Below are positions 7,801 to 14,983 of a DNA stretch of 18,431 nucleotides, one piece after another. The position numbers and the translations under genes are program-made. The stretch covers positions 1 through 18,431 of the forward strand of contig CAYWXT010000097.1 in the NCBI GenBank assembly GCA_964462125.1. The letters are read 5' to 3'. The notes under the pieces were generated by a model. It did not search any database. It worked only from the letters and a program-made list of their open reading frames with translations, and was not told the origin of the DNA. This DNA comes from JAWLFY01 sp964462125 (GTDB lineage Bacteria > Planctomycetota > Planctomycetia > Pirellulales > Pirellulaceae). How positions within the stretch are numbered: position 1 is the stretch's first letter; each line of letters opens with the position of its first letter.

Positions 7801-8942
7801 AGCCTTCAGCCGTGGTTGCCGACCGCATTGTGGGCAAGCCCTACGTGGAGATCGAGATCGACCGCAAGGCGATCGCCCGCTATGGCCTGCAGATTCAGCA
7901 GGTTCAAGATGTCATCGAAGTGGCGATCGGCGGTCGCCGGCTGACCACGACGATCGAGGGGCGTGAGCGGTATCCGGTCCGCGTCCGCTATCTGCGGGAG
8001 CTGAGAGACAGCGCGGAAACTCTCGGTCGCATCCTGGTCTCCGGTCCCGGCGGTGCCCAGATTCCGCTGCAGCAGGTCGCCGACATCCGCTACGTCCGCG
8101 GCCCACAATCGATCAAAAGCGAGGACACTTTTCTGGTCGGGTACGTCCTGTTCGACATGAAGCCGGGGAATGCAGAGGTGGACGTGGTCGAAGCGTCGCA
8201 GCGTTATCTGCAGGAGAAGATCGACACCGGCGAACTCGCGATCCCCTCGGGAGTCAGCTACACCTTTGCGGGCAGTTATGAAAACCAGGTGCGTTCGCAG
8301 CGGACACTAATGGTCGTTCTCCCCCTGGCCCTGTTCCTCATCTTTGTCATTCTCTACTTTCAATTCAGGGACGCGATAACGACCTTGTTAGTCTTCAGCG
8401 GCATCATCGTGGCTTGGGCGGGCGGGTTCTTGATGATCTGGCTCTATGGACAGCCGTGGTTCCTCGATTTTGAGGTGTTCGGCGCCGACATGCAGACTCT
8501 GTTTCAGGTGCACACGCTCAACCTCAGTGTGGCTGTTTGGGTCGGCTTTCTGGCGTTGTTTGGAATTGCGACCGACGATGGAGTTGTGATCGCAACTTAT
8601 TTGAACCAGAGTTTCCGTCACCGACAGATCGCGAGCATCGAGGCAGCACGCGACGCGACGGTGGAAGCGGGCCAGCGGCGTGTGCGACCGATGCTGATGA
8701 CCACCGCCACGACGATCCTGGCCCTGCTGCCGGTGCTGACCTCGACCGGGCGTGGCTCCGACATCATGGTTCCGATGGCGATTCCCAGTTTTGGCGGGAT
8801 GGTCATCGCCATGCTGACGATGTTCGTTGTCCCGGTGCTCTATTGTGCGGTCAAAGAGATCAAGCTCCGCGCCGGCATTCAGGACACCCTTTTCGACGCC
8901 GGGACGCAGCGGCAATCGAGTCAGGAATCAACCGATGAGTGA
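4818..8942 (+). CDS. cusA: CusA/CzcA-family heavy-metal RND efflux pump, enlarged, Cu(I)/Ag(I)-type
   Basis: The protein has 1374 residues against about 1047 for E. coli CusA. The usual 12 RND helices are recognisable, with two large periplasmic loops. Early marks are IPDIGENQQI and SMFGFSSIYVIFE. The three methionines that bind Cu(I)/Ag(I) in E. coli CusA (M573, M623, M672) correspond to M817 (LWMPTT), M867 (ISMIET) and M956 (VMLQSGM); the first two keep the 50-residue spacing. For proton coupling, D499 in AIGTIVD matches CusA D405 and D1253 (IATDDG) takes the place of E939. The K984 position appears to be M1292. Extra sequence includes about 365-412, about four hydrophobic helices between TM6 and TM7 (595-698), 740-800, and about 40 residues between M867 and M956. 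It should export monovalent copper or silver with the upstream adaptor. Its end overlaps the next gene by 8 bp (ATGAGTGA). Confidence 0.95.
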   Translation: MSSRDEEPTGRSPSGGGVAPRPSLLEGLIRFCLENKLVVVLVMLGIISWGVMVAPFDWDLGNLPRAPVPVDAIPDIGENQQIVFTEWAGRSPQDVEDQINYPLTVSLLGIPGVKTVRSNSMFGFSSIYVIFEEDIEFYWSRSRVLEKLSSLPAGTLPEGVQPALGPDATALGQVYWYTLEGRDPDGNPAGGWDLHELRTAQDWYVRYGLLAAEGISEVASIGGFVQEYQIDVDPDAMRAARVDLHQIYGAVRGSNLDVGARTIEMNQVEYVVRGVGLVESLQDLENTVVRVEDNVPIYIKDLGKVTLGPALRRGVLDKEGAEAVGGVVVVRYGYNPLEAIKNVKAKIDEIAAGLPAKAQIDFRRVSRSEVREFARSHGFQGLRDNEIDQDQWLQWLRNTPREQWPQWATISQVTVVPFYDRTGLIYETLGTLNTALVQQILVTVIVVLVTLMHFRSSLLISGLLPLAVLICFIAMKTYGVDANIVALSGIAIAIGTIVDMGIIVNENILKHLEEARPKEDRLEVILRASTEVGSAVLTAIATTVISFLPVFTMVAAEGKLFRPLAFTKTFVLIASVAVALTILPPMAHLLLAGKVRTRWLRQAGYVVLILVGIATGIWLAWWAGVILVALGSFQLAEAFLPQNVRGLGPRLVSGGAVLLVGILLTENWLPLGPELGFLRNFVFVAVLIGGVLLLFEVFQRHLYTPILRWALGHKLLFLSLPALVVLLGAGAWLGPVILLDRIPQEYDGQTLSEDRVQELSPVERYKYRLGGLRQRLWDGDIEAASLVTKLEWTLGNSWDGLGQEFMPSLDEGSFLWMPTTMAHASIGEAIDVIQQQDQRISAIPEVKLAVGKLGRVESPLDPAPISMIETIISYHPEYLTDQEGQRRNFRYDEEREAFVRDDRGELIPDPAGRPYRMWRDHIQTADDIWREIAEAAEIPGTTSAPKLQPIAARIVMLQSGMRAPMGVKVRGPDLPTIERVAMEIERYLKEVPSVEPSAVVADRIVGKPYVEIEIDRKAIARYGLQIQQVQDVIEVAIGGRRLTTTIEGRERYPVRVRYLRELRDSAETLGRILVSGPGGAQIPLQQVADIRYVRGPQSIKSEDTFLVGYVLFDMKPGNAEVDVVEASQRYLQEKIDTGELAIPSGVSYTFAGSYENQVRSQRTLMVVLPLALFLIFVILYFQFRDAITTLLVFSGIIVAWAGGFLMIWLYGQPWFLDFEVFGADMQTLFQVHTLNLSVAVWVGFLALFGIATDDGVVIATYLNQSFRHRQIASIEAARDATVEAGQRRVRPMLMTTATTILALLPVLTSTGRGSDIMVPMAIPSFGGMVIAMLTMFVVPVLYCAVKEIKLRAGIQDTLFDAGTQRQSSQESTDE

Positions 8943-10680
8943 GGCGACCATCAGTGACGCGACGAAACGGTGGCAGCGGGAAGGGGGCGACGGTGATCAC
9001 CACATCGCCTATTTCTCGATGGAGATCGCTCTGGAATCCAGCATCCCGACATACGCGGGCGGATTGGGCGCCCTGGCCGGTGATACGATTCGCTCGGCGG
9101 CCGACATGGCGGTGCCGATGGTTGCGGTGTCGCTCGTGCATCGGAAGGGCTATTTTCGTCAGCATCTGGACGCCAATGGGAACCAGCATGAGGAGCCGGA
9201 TCCGTGGTTGCCGGACCAGCGACTGACGGAGCTTTCGCATCGGGTGTCGGTGACGATCGAGGGGCGGGCGGTCCAACTGCGGGCCTGGGAGTACGTGGTG
9301 CGCGGCGTCAGCGGTTTCGCGGTGCCGGTCTATTTGCTCGATGCCGATCTTCCGGAGAACTCCGAGTGGGACCGGACCATCACCGATCGCCTGTACGGCG
9401 GCGACGATCACTATCGGCTGTGCCAGGAGGTGGTGCTTGGAATCGGCGGAGTGCGAATGCTGCGCGCGATCTCGCAGGGCCAGTTCCGACGTTTCCACAT
9501 GAATGAAGGTCACGCCAGCCTGCTCGCCTTGGAATTGTTGGACGAGCAGGCGCGGCGATTCGGTCGCAGCGACCTGACGCACGATGACGTCGAACCGGTT
9601 CGTCAGAAGTGCGTCTTCACCACGCATACGCCGGTTCCCGCCGGCCATGACCAGTTTCCGATGGAACTGGTGATGAAGGTTCTCGGCCGGCACGACGTCT
9701 ATGAGATGAAAGACGTGTTTTGTTGTGAGGGGGTTTTGAACCTGACCTATCTGGCACTCAACGTCAGCCATTACGTCAATGGGGTGGCGAAGCGGCACGG
9801 CTTGGTCTCGCAGCATATGTTCGGCCAATATGTCATCGACTCGATCACCAACGGCGTGCACGCGAGTTCCTGGGTCGGTCCGGCATTTCAGAAGCTGTTC
9901 GATCTTCACATCCCCGGCTGGCGCGAGGACAACTACAGCCTTCGCTACGCCCAAGGGATTTCGATCGATGAGATCTGGGCTGCCCACCAGCAGCAGAAGC
10001 AGCAGCTTTTGCTGCGGGTTCGCGAGGAGACCGGCACGGGGATGAATCCGGAGACGTTGACCGTTGGCTATGCCCGGCGGATGACCGGGTACAAACGCCC
10101 CGATTTGCTGTTTCGCGATTTCGACCGACTGACGCGAATTGCCGAGCAAGCCGGTGGGATGCAGCTCATCTATGCCGGCAAGGCCCATCCGCGCGACGGG
10201 GGCGGCAAGGATTTGATCCGCCAAGTCTTCCGGGCTCGCCGCGAGCTGAGCGGTGCGGTCGAGATCGTCTTTCTCGAGGATTACGACCTGGAGTTTGGAA
10301 AGCTGATCACCGGCGGTGTTGACGTTTGGCTCAACACGCCCGAACCGCCGTTGGAAGCGTCTGGAACAAGCGGAATGAAGGCGGCTCTAAACGGTGTTCC
10401 TTCGCTGAGCATCCCGGATGGTTGGTGGCTGGAAGGGTGCATTGAGGGCTTGACGGGATGGTCGATTGGAGAGGATGCGAGGATCCCGGACCGCCGCGAT
10501 GACGGGCGTCGGGATGCCGCGTCGCTGTACGAGAAATTGGAAAGCGAGGTCGTTCCGATCTTCTGCGACCACCCGGAACGGTTTGTAAGCATGATGCGGC
10601 AGTCGATTGCACTCAACGGCGCGTTTTTCAATACTCAACGGATGTTGAGCCAGTACGTACTGAAGGCGTATTTCCATTGA
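8935..10680 (+). CDS. Alpha-glucan (glycogen/maltodextrin) phosphorylase, short form, GT35
   Basis: The protein has 581 residues. It should use phosphate to release glucose-1-phosphate from the non-reducing ends of glycogen or maltodextrin in the cytoplasm, with pyridoxal phosphate as cofactor. Family marks in order are AYFSMEIALESSIPTYAGGL near the N-terminus, HMNEGH (188-193), TTHTPVPAGHDQF, KRPDLLFRDFDR, YAGKAHPRDGGGKDL and EASGTSGMKAALNG. The Lys of that last motif (K482) is the expected PLP lysine. It resembles the bacterial/archaeal alpha-glucan phosphorylase branch and lacks the extra N-terminal domain that brings many of these to about 850 residues. I choose 8935 because AGGA (8923-8926) lies 8 nt upstream; the frame is open back to 8827 inside the pump gene. 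Finding it between a metal pump and an ATPase in one operon is unusual. The exact glucan is unknown. Confidence 0.9.
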   Translation: MSEATISDATKRWQREGGDGDHHIAYFSMEIALESSIPTYAGGLGALAGDTIRSAADMAVPMVAVSLVHRKGYFRQHLDANGNQHEEPDPWLPDQRLTELSHRVSVTIEGRAVQLRAWEYVVRGVSGFAVPVYLLDADLPENSEWDRTITDRLYGGDDHYRLCQEVVLGIGGVRMLRAISQGQFRRFHMNEGHASLLALELLDEQARRFGRSDLTHDDVEPVRQKCVFTTHTPVPAGHDQFPMELVMKVLGRHDVYEMKDVFCCEGVLNLTYLALNVSHYVNGVAKRHGLVSQHMFGQYVIDSITNGVHASSWVGPAFQKLFDLHIPGWREDNYSLRYAQGISIDEIWAAHQQQKQQLLLRVREETGTGMNPETLTVGYARRMTGYKRPDLLFRDFDRLTRIAEQAGGMQLIYAGKAHPRDGGGKDLIRQVFRARRELSGAVEIVFLEDYDLEFGKLITGGVDVWLNTPEPPLEASGTSGMKAALNGVPSLSIPDGWWLEGCIEGLTGWSIGEDARIPDRRDDGRRDAASLYEKLESEVVPIFCDHPERFVSMMRQSIALNGAFFNTQRMLSQYVLKAYFH

Positions 10681-10681
10681 A

Positions 10682-12061
10682 ATGGGACCTGATGTCCATG
10701 AGCCGCGCGAGATGATTCCGGACCTGGTACGGTACACGAATGTCCTGGCCATTGTCGGCGATATCCTCAAGGTGCGCGCCACCGGCGTTGGATTTGGTGA
10801 CCTGGGGATCGTCGAGAATTGGGATGGTCGAACATCGCTGGGACAAGTCATCGAACTCGATCGCGATGTCGTTTCGCTGCAGGTCTTCGCCGGCGGAAGG
10901 GGGCTTTCGACGCGCGCCTGGGTTCGTTTTCTGGGGCATCCGGTACAGGTGACCTATTCCCCCAACATCCTGGGGCGCGTCTTTCGCGGATCGGGCGAAC
11001 CGGCCGACGGGGGCCCCGATTTGTCGAATGAGCCGGCGATGTCTGCCGGCGGCCCGTCCGTGAATCCCATGATGCGGATCGTTCCCAAGAAGATGATCCA
11101 CACGCGGGTGCCGATGATCGATCTGTTCAACTGCTTGGTCGAGAGCCAGAAGATCCCGATTTTCTCGGTAGCGGGAGAACCATACAACCAATTGCTCGCC
11201 CGGGTCGGCATCCAGGCGGACGCCGACGTCGTCGTCTTTGGAGGCCTCGGGCTGATCTTCGACGATTTTCATTTCTTCCGTTCGAAGTTCGAGAACGAAG
11301 GGATCATGAGCCGCACGGTGATGTACGTGAACCAGGCTTCCGACCCGATCGTCGAGCGGCTGCTCGTTCCCGACTTGGCCTTGAAGGTTGCGGAGCGTTT
11401 TGCGGTTGAAGAGGGAAAGCGTGTGCTCGTGCTGCTGACCGATATGACCGCTTATGCCGATGCGTTGAAGGAGATCGGCATTGCGATGGAACGGATTCCG
11501 TCGAACCGTGGCTACATGGGGGATCTGTACACGCAGCTGGCCCAGCGGTACGAACGGGCCTGCGACTACAAAGGCGCCGGTTCGGTGACGATCTTGACCG
11601 TGACGACCATGCCAGGGGACGACGTCACTCACCCCGTTCCCGACAATACCGGCTACATCACCGAAGGTCAGCTCTATCTGCGGCACGGCATGATCGACCC
11701 CTTCGGTTCGCTTTCGCGGTTGAAGCAGCAGGTGATCGGGAAGGTCACCCGCGAGGACCATGCGCAAGTGACGAACACGATGATCCGCCTCTATTCTGCG
11801 GCCAAGGAAGCGGAGAAAAAGCAGGCGATGGCTTTCGATCTGTCCGCGTTCGATCGCAAATCGCTTCGTTTCGGCAAGTTGTTCGTCGACCGGTTCATGG
11901 ACATCGGGGTCTCGATGCCCCTCGACGATGCACTCGATCTGTGCTGGCAGACGTTGCGGGAATGCTTTGACGCGGACGAGCTGTTGATGAAGGAATCGTT
12001 GGTGGAGAAGTATTACCACAAACGAAGTGGGGACAGTGTCGCGTCGGATGAGGCATCCTGA
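10682..12061 (+). CDS. atpB: V-type ATP synthase/ATPase subunit B (non-catalytic)
   Basis: The 459-residue protein is the non-catalytic nucleotide-binding partner of subunit A in the cytoplasmic A3B3 ring. The P-loop position holds the degenerate FSVAGEPYNQ typical of B subunits. Further marks are ERIPSNRGYMGDLY, TMPGDDVTHPVPDNTGYITE and SLSRL, whose Arg346 corresponds to the arginine finger reaching the catalytic site on A. The stretch SLSRLKQQVIGKVTREDH is shorter than the GIGEGKTR version of archaea and enterococci and, from memory, matches the chlamydial branch. The ATG at 10682 lies one base after the phosphorylase stop; the only nearby site, GAAGG, is 15 nt away. M11 (10712) is an alternative start without a better site. 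The gene is separated from subunit A by the other ATPase genes, which is unusual. Confidence 0.95.
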   Translation: MGPDVHEPREMIPDLVRYTNVLAIVGDILKVRATGVGFGDLGIVENWDGRTSLGQVIELDRDVVSLQVFAGGRGLSTRAWVRFLGHPVQVTYSPNILGRVFRGSGEPADGGPDLSNEPAMSAGGPSVNPMMRIVPKKMIHTRVPMIDLFNCLVESQKIPIFSVAGEPYNQLLARVGIQADADVVVFGGLGLIFDDFHFFRSKFENEGIMSRTVMYVNQASDPIVERLLVPDLALKVAERFAVEEGKRVLVLLTDMTAYADALKEIGIAMERIPSNRGYMGDLYTQLAQRYERACDYKGAGSVTILTVTTMPGDDVTHPVPDNTGYITEGQLYLRHGMIDPFGSLSRLKQQVIGKVTREDHAQVTNTMIRLYSAAKEAEKKQAMAFDLSAFDRKSLRFGKLFVDRFMDIGVSMPLDDALDLCWQTLRECFDADELLMKESLVEKYYHKRSGDSVASDEAS

Positions 12062-12062
12062 G

Positions 12063-12677
12063 ATGGTGATCGCGCTGAACAAGAGCTCGCTTAAACGGGA
12101 ACGTGACCGCCTGGAAACGTACCAGCGGTTCATGCCCTCATTGGACCTGAAGCGGCAGCAGTTGATTGCCGACTACCGGCGGGCGCGACGCATCCTGGCG
12201 GAGACCGAGCAGGAATTGGAGGCGATGGTCGCCTCACAACGCGGGCTGTTGGCGCTGCTCGGCGCCAGCGAGCAGGATTTGTCGGGGCTTGTCCACGTGG
12301 AGTCCGTGGAGGTTGCGGAGGAGAACATGCTTGGCACCCGGCTTCCGCGCCTGCAGGACGTCACCTTTCGTTTCGCTGAATATTCAATGCTGGCGAATCC
12401 ATTCTGGGTCGACTTTCTCGTCGAGTTTTTGCAGAGCGTTAGTCGATTGACGATTCGCCGCAACATCGAACGGGAAAGGGCACGGCGGTTGGACGAGGCG
12501 GTCCAGCGGATCACGCAGAGGGTCAACCTGTTTGAGAAGGTCCTCATCCCACGGGCGGAGGAGAACATCCAACACATCCAGATCTACCTGGCGGATGCCG
12601 AACGCGCCGCGGTGATTCGCGCGAAGATCGCCAAGGCCAAACAGCGCCGCAGGCGGCCGAGCGGGGAGCCGCTCTGA
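12063..12677 (+). CDS. atpD: V-type ATPase subunit D (central stalk)
   Basis: The 204-residue protein forms the rotating axle that couples A3B3 to the membrane ring. The N-terminus IALNKSSLKRERDRLETYQR, followed by FMPSLDLKRQQL, is the diagnostic start of subunit D. A long central segment and a C-terminal helix (about 140-195) provide the two-helix coiled coil, and the tail is rich in Arg and Lys. The start at 12063 is one base after the subunit B stop. GAGG at 12050-12053 lies 9 nt upstream, and this start gives the usual family length. M at 12048 and 12027 in the same frame would overlap subunit B without a better site. Confidence 0.93.
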   Translation: MVIALNKSSLKRERDRLETYQRFMPSLDLKRQQLIADYRRARRILAETEQELEAMVASQRGLLALLGASEQDLSGLVHVESVEVAEENMLGTRLPRLQDVTFRFAEYSMLANPFWVDFLVEFLQSVSRLTIRRNIERERARRLDEAVQRITQRVNLFEKVLIPRAEENIQHIQIYLADAERAAVIRAKIAKAKQRRRRPSGEPL

Positions 12678-14473
12678 TGGCGATCGTCCCACTCTCCAAG
12701 ATCACGCTGTACGGCGTTGCCTCCCAAAAACCTTCGGTGGTCGATGCCCTTCAAGAGTTGGGCTGTGTTCATCTGGTCGATTTGAGCGGAGATGGTCCGC
12801 GAAAGCGTCCGGTCGCCGACGTCTCGGTCGAAACCCACCGCGCCCTGAAGTTCCTGCTGGGTAGTCCGACCCGCCGCCGCCCGGTGAAGAGCTACCGGGA
12901 GTTTCGTTTGGAGGAGGTGGTTCAAGAGGCCGGGCGGATTGAACAGCGGCAGGGGCAACTTCGCCAGGAACGCGACGAGCTCGTGGCGGCGATGGAGACG
13001 CTTCAGCCGTGGGGCGATTTCCAGCTCCCTGAGGAGGGAGAATTGGGCGAGTTGCAGCTCTGGTTCTATGCCGTTCCGCATTACCGCTTGCTGTCGCTGG
13101 CCGATCGCGATCTGACGTGGCAGGTCGTCTGCCGCGACCACCGGTTTGCCTACGTGGTGGTCGTCAGCCCGAGCGAGCCGGAGGAGATGCCGGCTCCGCG
13201 CGTTGATGTGGACCCTCGTCCGCTATCCGAATTGAGCAAGCAGCTGGAGCGCATCGACGGGGAACTGGAGGAACTGCATTGGCAGCGTGTGACACTGACC
13301 CGTTGGCGCGACTGCATCCAACGGTCGATCGCGCTCGCGGATGATCAAGCCGCGCGGCGGCATGCCGCGCAGCTGGCGGTGGACGATCCGCATCTATTCG
13401 CGCTTCGCGGTTGGGCACCGACGCGTGAACTCGATCGACTCCGCCGCTTCGCCGCCGACCGCTCGCTGGCCCTGACGATCGAGCCGCCCGCCGCGGATGA
13501 TTCGCCGCCCACGTTACTGGAGAACCCACCACTGACCGCTGGTGGGCAGGAAGCGGTGACGTTCTACATCACCCCGGCGTACCATGCTTGGGACCCTTCC
13601 GGCATCGTGTTCGTTTCGCTCAGCATCTTCTTTGCGATGATCATGGCCGATGCGGGATACGCGCTCGTGCTGGGCGGTCTATTGTTCGCGCTGTGGCGGA
13701 AGCTGGGACGCACCTCGGGGCGGGTCCGTGTCCGCAAGCTGGCCGTGGCCGTCGTGGTCGCGTCGATCGCCTACGGGGTGTTGGTCGGGAGCTACTTTGG
13801 GCGTCCAGCGCCAAGCGGATGGCTGCTCGACCGCTTGCACGTGATGGATGCTGCGGATACGGACTTGATGATGCGAGTTTCCATCATCGTTGGCGTTGTG
13901 CATCTCGCACTGGCCAACCTGAGCGTTGCTTGGTTGGCGCGGTGGCGGCCCCAGATGCTCTCACCGCTTGGTTGGATAGCCGTATTGTTTGGCGGGCTCG
14001 CGCTCGGGCTTGGCGAAAGCGGCAGCGCACCGGGCGAGGAACTCGTTTTGTACGGGGGGTGGACGATGGCGGGCGGATTGGCGGCGATCCTTCTTTTCAG
14101 CAGCGACCGGCCTTGGCGCACCGCCAAGCTTTCGAATCATGGATGGCGGCTGGCTGAGGGGGGCATGGCGCTCGCCAAGATCACCCGCGCCTTTGGCGAT
14201 GTGTTGAGCTACCTGCGGCTGTTTGCCTTGGGGTTGGCCAGCACGCAGCTTGCCGTCACCTTCAATGAGCTGACGTCGCGGGCGAGTGCCAGTGCCGGGA
14301 TCGGAACATTGCTGGCGATCTTGGTGGTCGTGTTCGGCCACGGGATGAACCTCGCCCTGGCGGTCATGGGCGGCGTCGTCCACGGCCTGCGTCTCAACTG
14401 CATCGAGTTCTTTGGTTGGGGGCTCACCGACGAGGGATATCCGTACCAGCCCTTACGCAGAAAGGCGACATGA
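12677..14473 (+). CDS. atpI: V-type ATPase subunit I (membrane stator, a-subunit homologue)
   Basis: The 598-residue protein holds the stator half-channel for ions. The first 305 or so residues form the cytoplasmic arm, with coiled-coil stretches near 85-115 and 185-210. The rest carries about seven to eight membrane helices. The helix with GDVLSYLRLFALGLAS contains R514, the expected essential arginine facing the rotor glutamate. A second conserved Arg, R572, lies in VVHGLRLNCIEFF near the end, also typical of the family. The ATG shares one base with the subunit D stop (TGATG), with GGGGAG (12663-12668) 8 nt upstream. It is slightly shorter than archaeal and enterococcal homologues (about 650-660), as in other bacterial A/V-type enzymes. 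Confidence 0.93.
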   Translation: MAIVPLSKITLYGVASQKPSVVDALQELGCVHLVDLSGDGPRKRPVADVSVETHRALKFLLGSPTRRRPVKSYREFRLEEVVQEAGRIEQRQGQLRQERDELVAAMETLQPWGDFQLPEEGELGELQLWFYAVPHYRLLSLADRDLTWQVVCRDHRFAYVVVVSPSEPEEMPAPRVDVDPRPLSELSKQLERIDGELEELHWQRVTLTRWRDCIQRSIALADDQAARRHAAQLAVDDPHLFALRGWAPTRELDRLRRFAADRSLALTIEPPAADDSPPTLLENPPLTAGGQEAVTFYITPAYHAWDPSGIVFVSLSIFFAMIMADAGYALVLGGLLFALWRKLGRTSGRVRVRKLAVAVVVASIAYGVLVGSYFGRPAPSGWLLDRLHVMDAADTDLMMRVSIIVGVVHLALANLSVAWLARWRPQMLSPLGWIAVLFGGLALGLGESGSAPGEELVLYGGWTMAGGLAAILLFSSDRPWRTAKLSNHGWRLAEGGMALAKITRAFGDVLSYLRLFALGLASTQLAVTFNELTSRASASAGIGTLLAILVVVFGHGMNLALAVMGGVVHGLRLNCIEFFGWGLTDEGYPYQPLRRKAT

Positions 14474-14937
14474 CGATGGACAACTATTGGATTCTTGAGC
14501 TCGGCTGGGCCGGGATCTTCTTGCCGACGGCGTTGGGAGCGATCGGCAGCATTGTGGGGTGTGCCCGCGGCGGGCAGGCCGCCTGTGGAGCGCTGCTCGA
14601 TGTCGATAGCGGGTACGGGCGATTGGTCGGGGCATCGGCGCTTCCTTCGTCCCAGGCGATCTACGGAATTGTGGTCACGATGCAGCTGAATCGTCCCGTT
14701 TCCGAGGAGACGAGTTCCGGCTTGTTCGCCATCGGCCTGTTGGTCGGTCTGGCGTTGCTCGTCAGTGGGATTCTTCAGGGAGCCTGCATTGCGTCGGCGA
14801 TCAACGCCACCAAGAGCAAGCCGGAGATTTTTGGCTTGTCGATTGCCCCGGCGGCCATTGTCGAAGGCTTCGCGGTGTTCGCCTTCATCTTCGGACTGAT
14901 CATCAGTGCGGGGATTGAAGGCGGCGGAGCGGGATAA
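14470..14937 (+). CDS. atpK: V-type ATPase subunit K (rotor ring proteolipid), Na+-type ligand set
   Basis: The 155-residue protein has four predicted membrane helices in two hairpins, the duplicated 16-kDa proteolipid form. E132 in the second hairpin (VEGFAVFAF) is the ion-binding carboxylate; the first hairpin has S61-Q62 there. The E. hirae NtpK residues that coordinate Na+ (L61, T64, Q65, Q110, E139, with Y68 nearby) correspond to L58, S61, Q62, Q103, E132 and Y65. Offsets are constant at 3 in the first hairpin and 7 in the second, and only Thr to Ser changes. This indicates a Na+ site, though specificity is not proved by sequence. The start overlaps the subunit I stop by 4 bp (ATGA); a second ATG two codons on is also possible. 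A 46-bp gap separates it from the next gene. Confidence 0.93.
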   Translation: MTMDNYWILELGWAGIFLPTALGAIGSIVGCARGGQAACGALLDVDSGYGRLVGASALPSSQAIYGIVVTMQLNRPVSEETSSGLFAIGLLVGLALLVSGILQGACIASAINATKSKPEIFGLSIAPAAIVEGFAVFAFIFGLIISAGIEGGGAG

Positions 14938-14983
14938 CCGATCGGTGGAATGAGAAACGCCAACAGCGAGCGAGTCGGTCAAC

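Noticed and set aside
10682..12061. Subunit B as a broken catalytic subunit because its P-loop is degenerate
   Set aside because: Loss of the GxxxxGKT loop is normal for V-type B subunits, and the arginine finger (R346) and other family motifs are intact.
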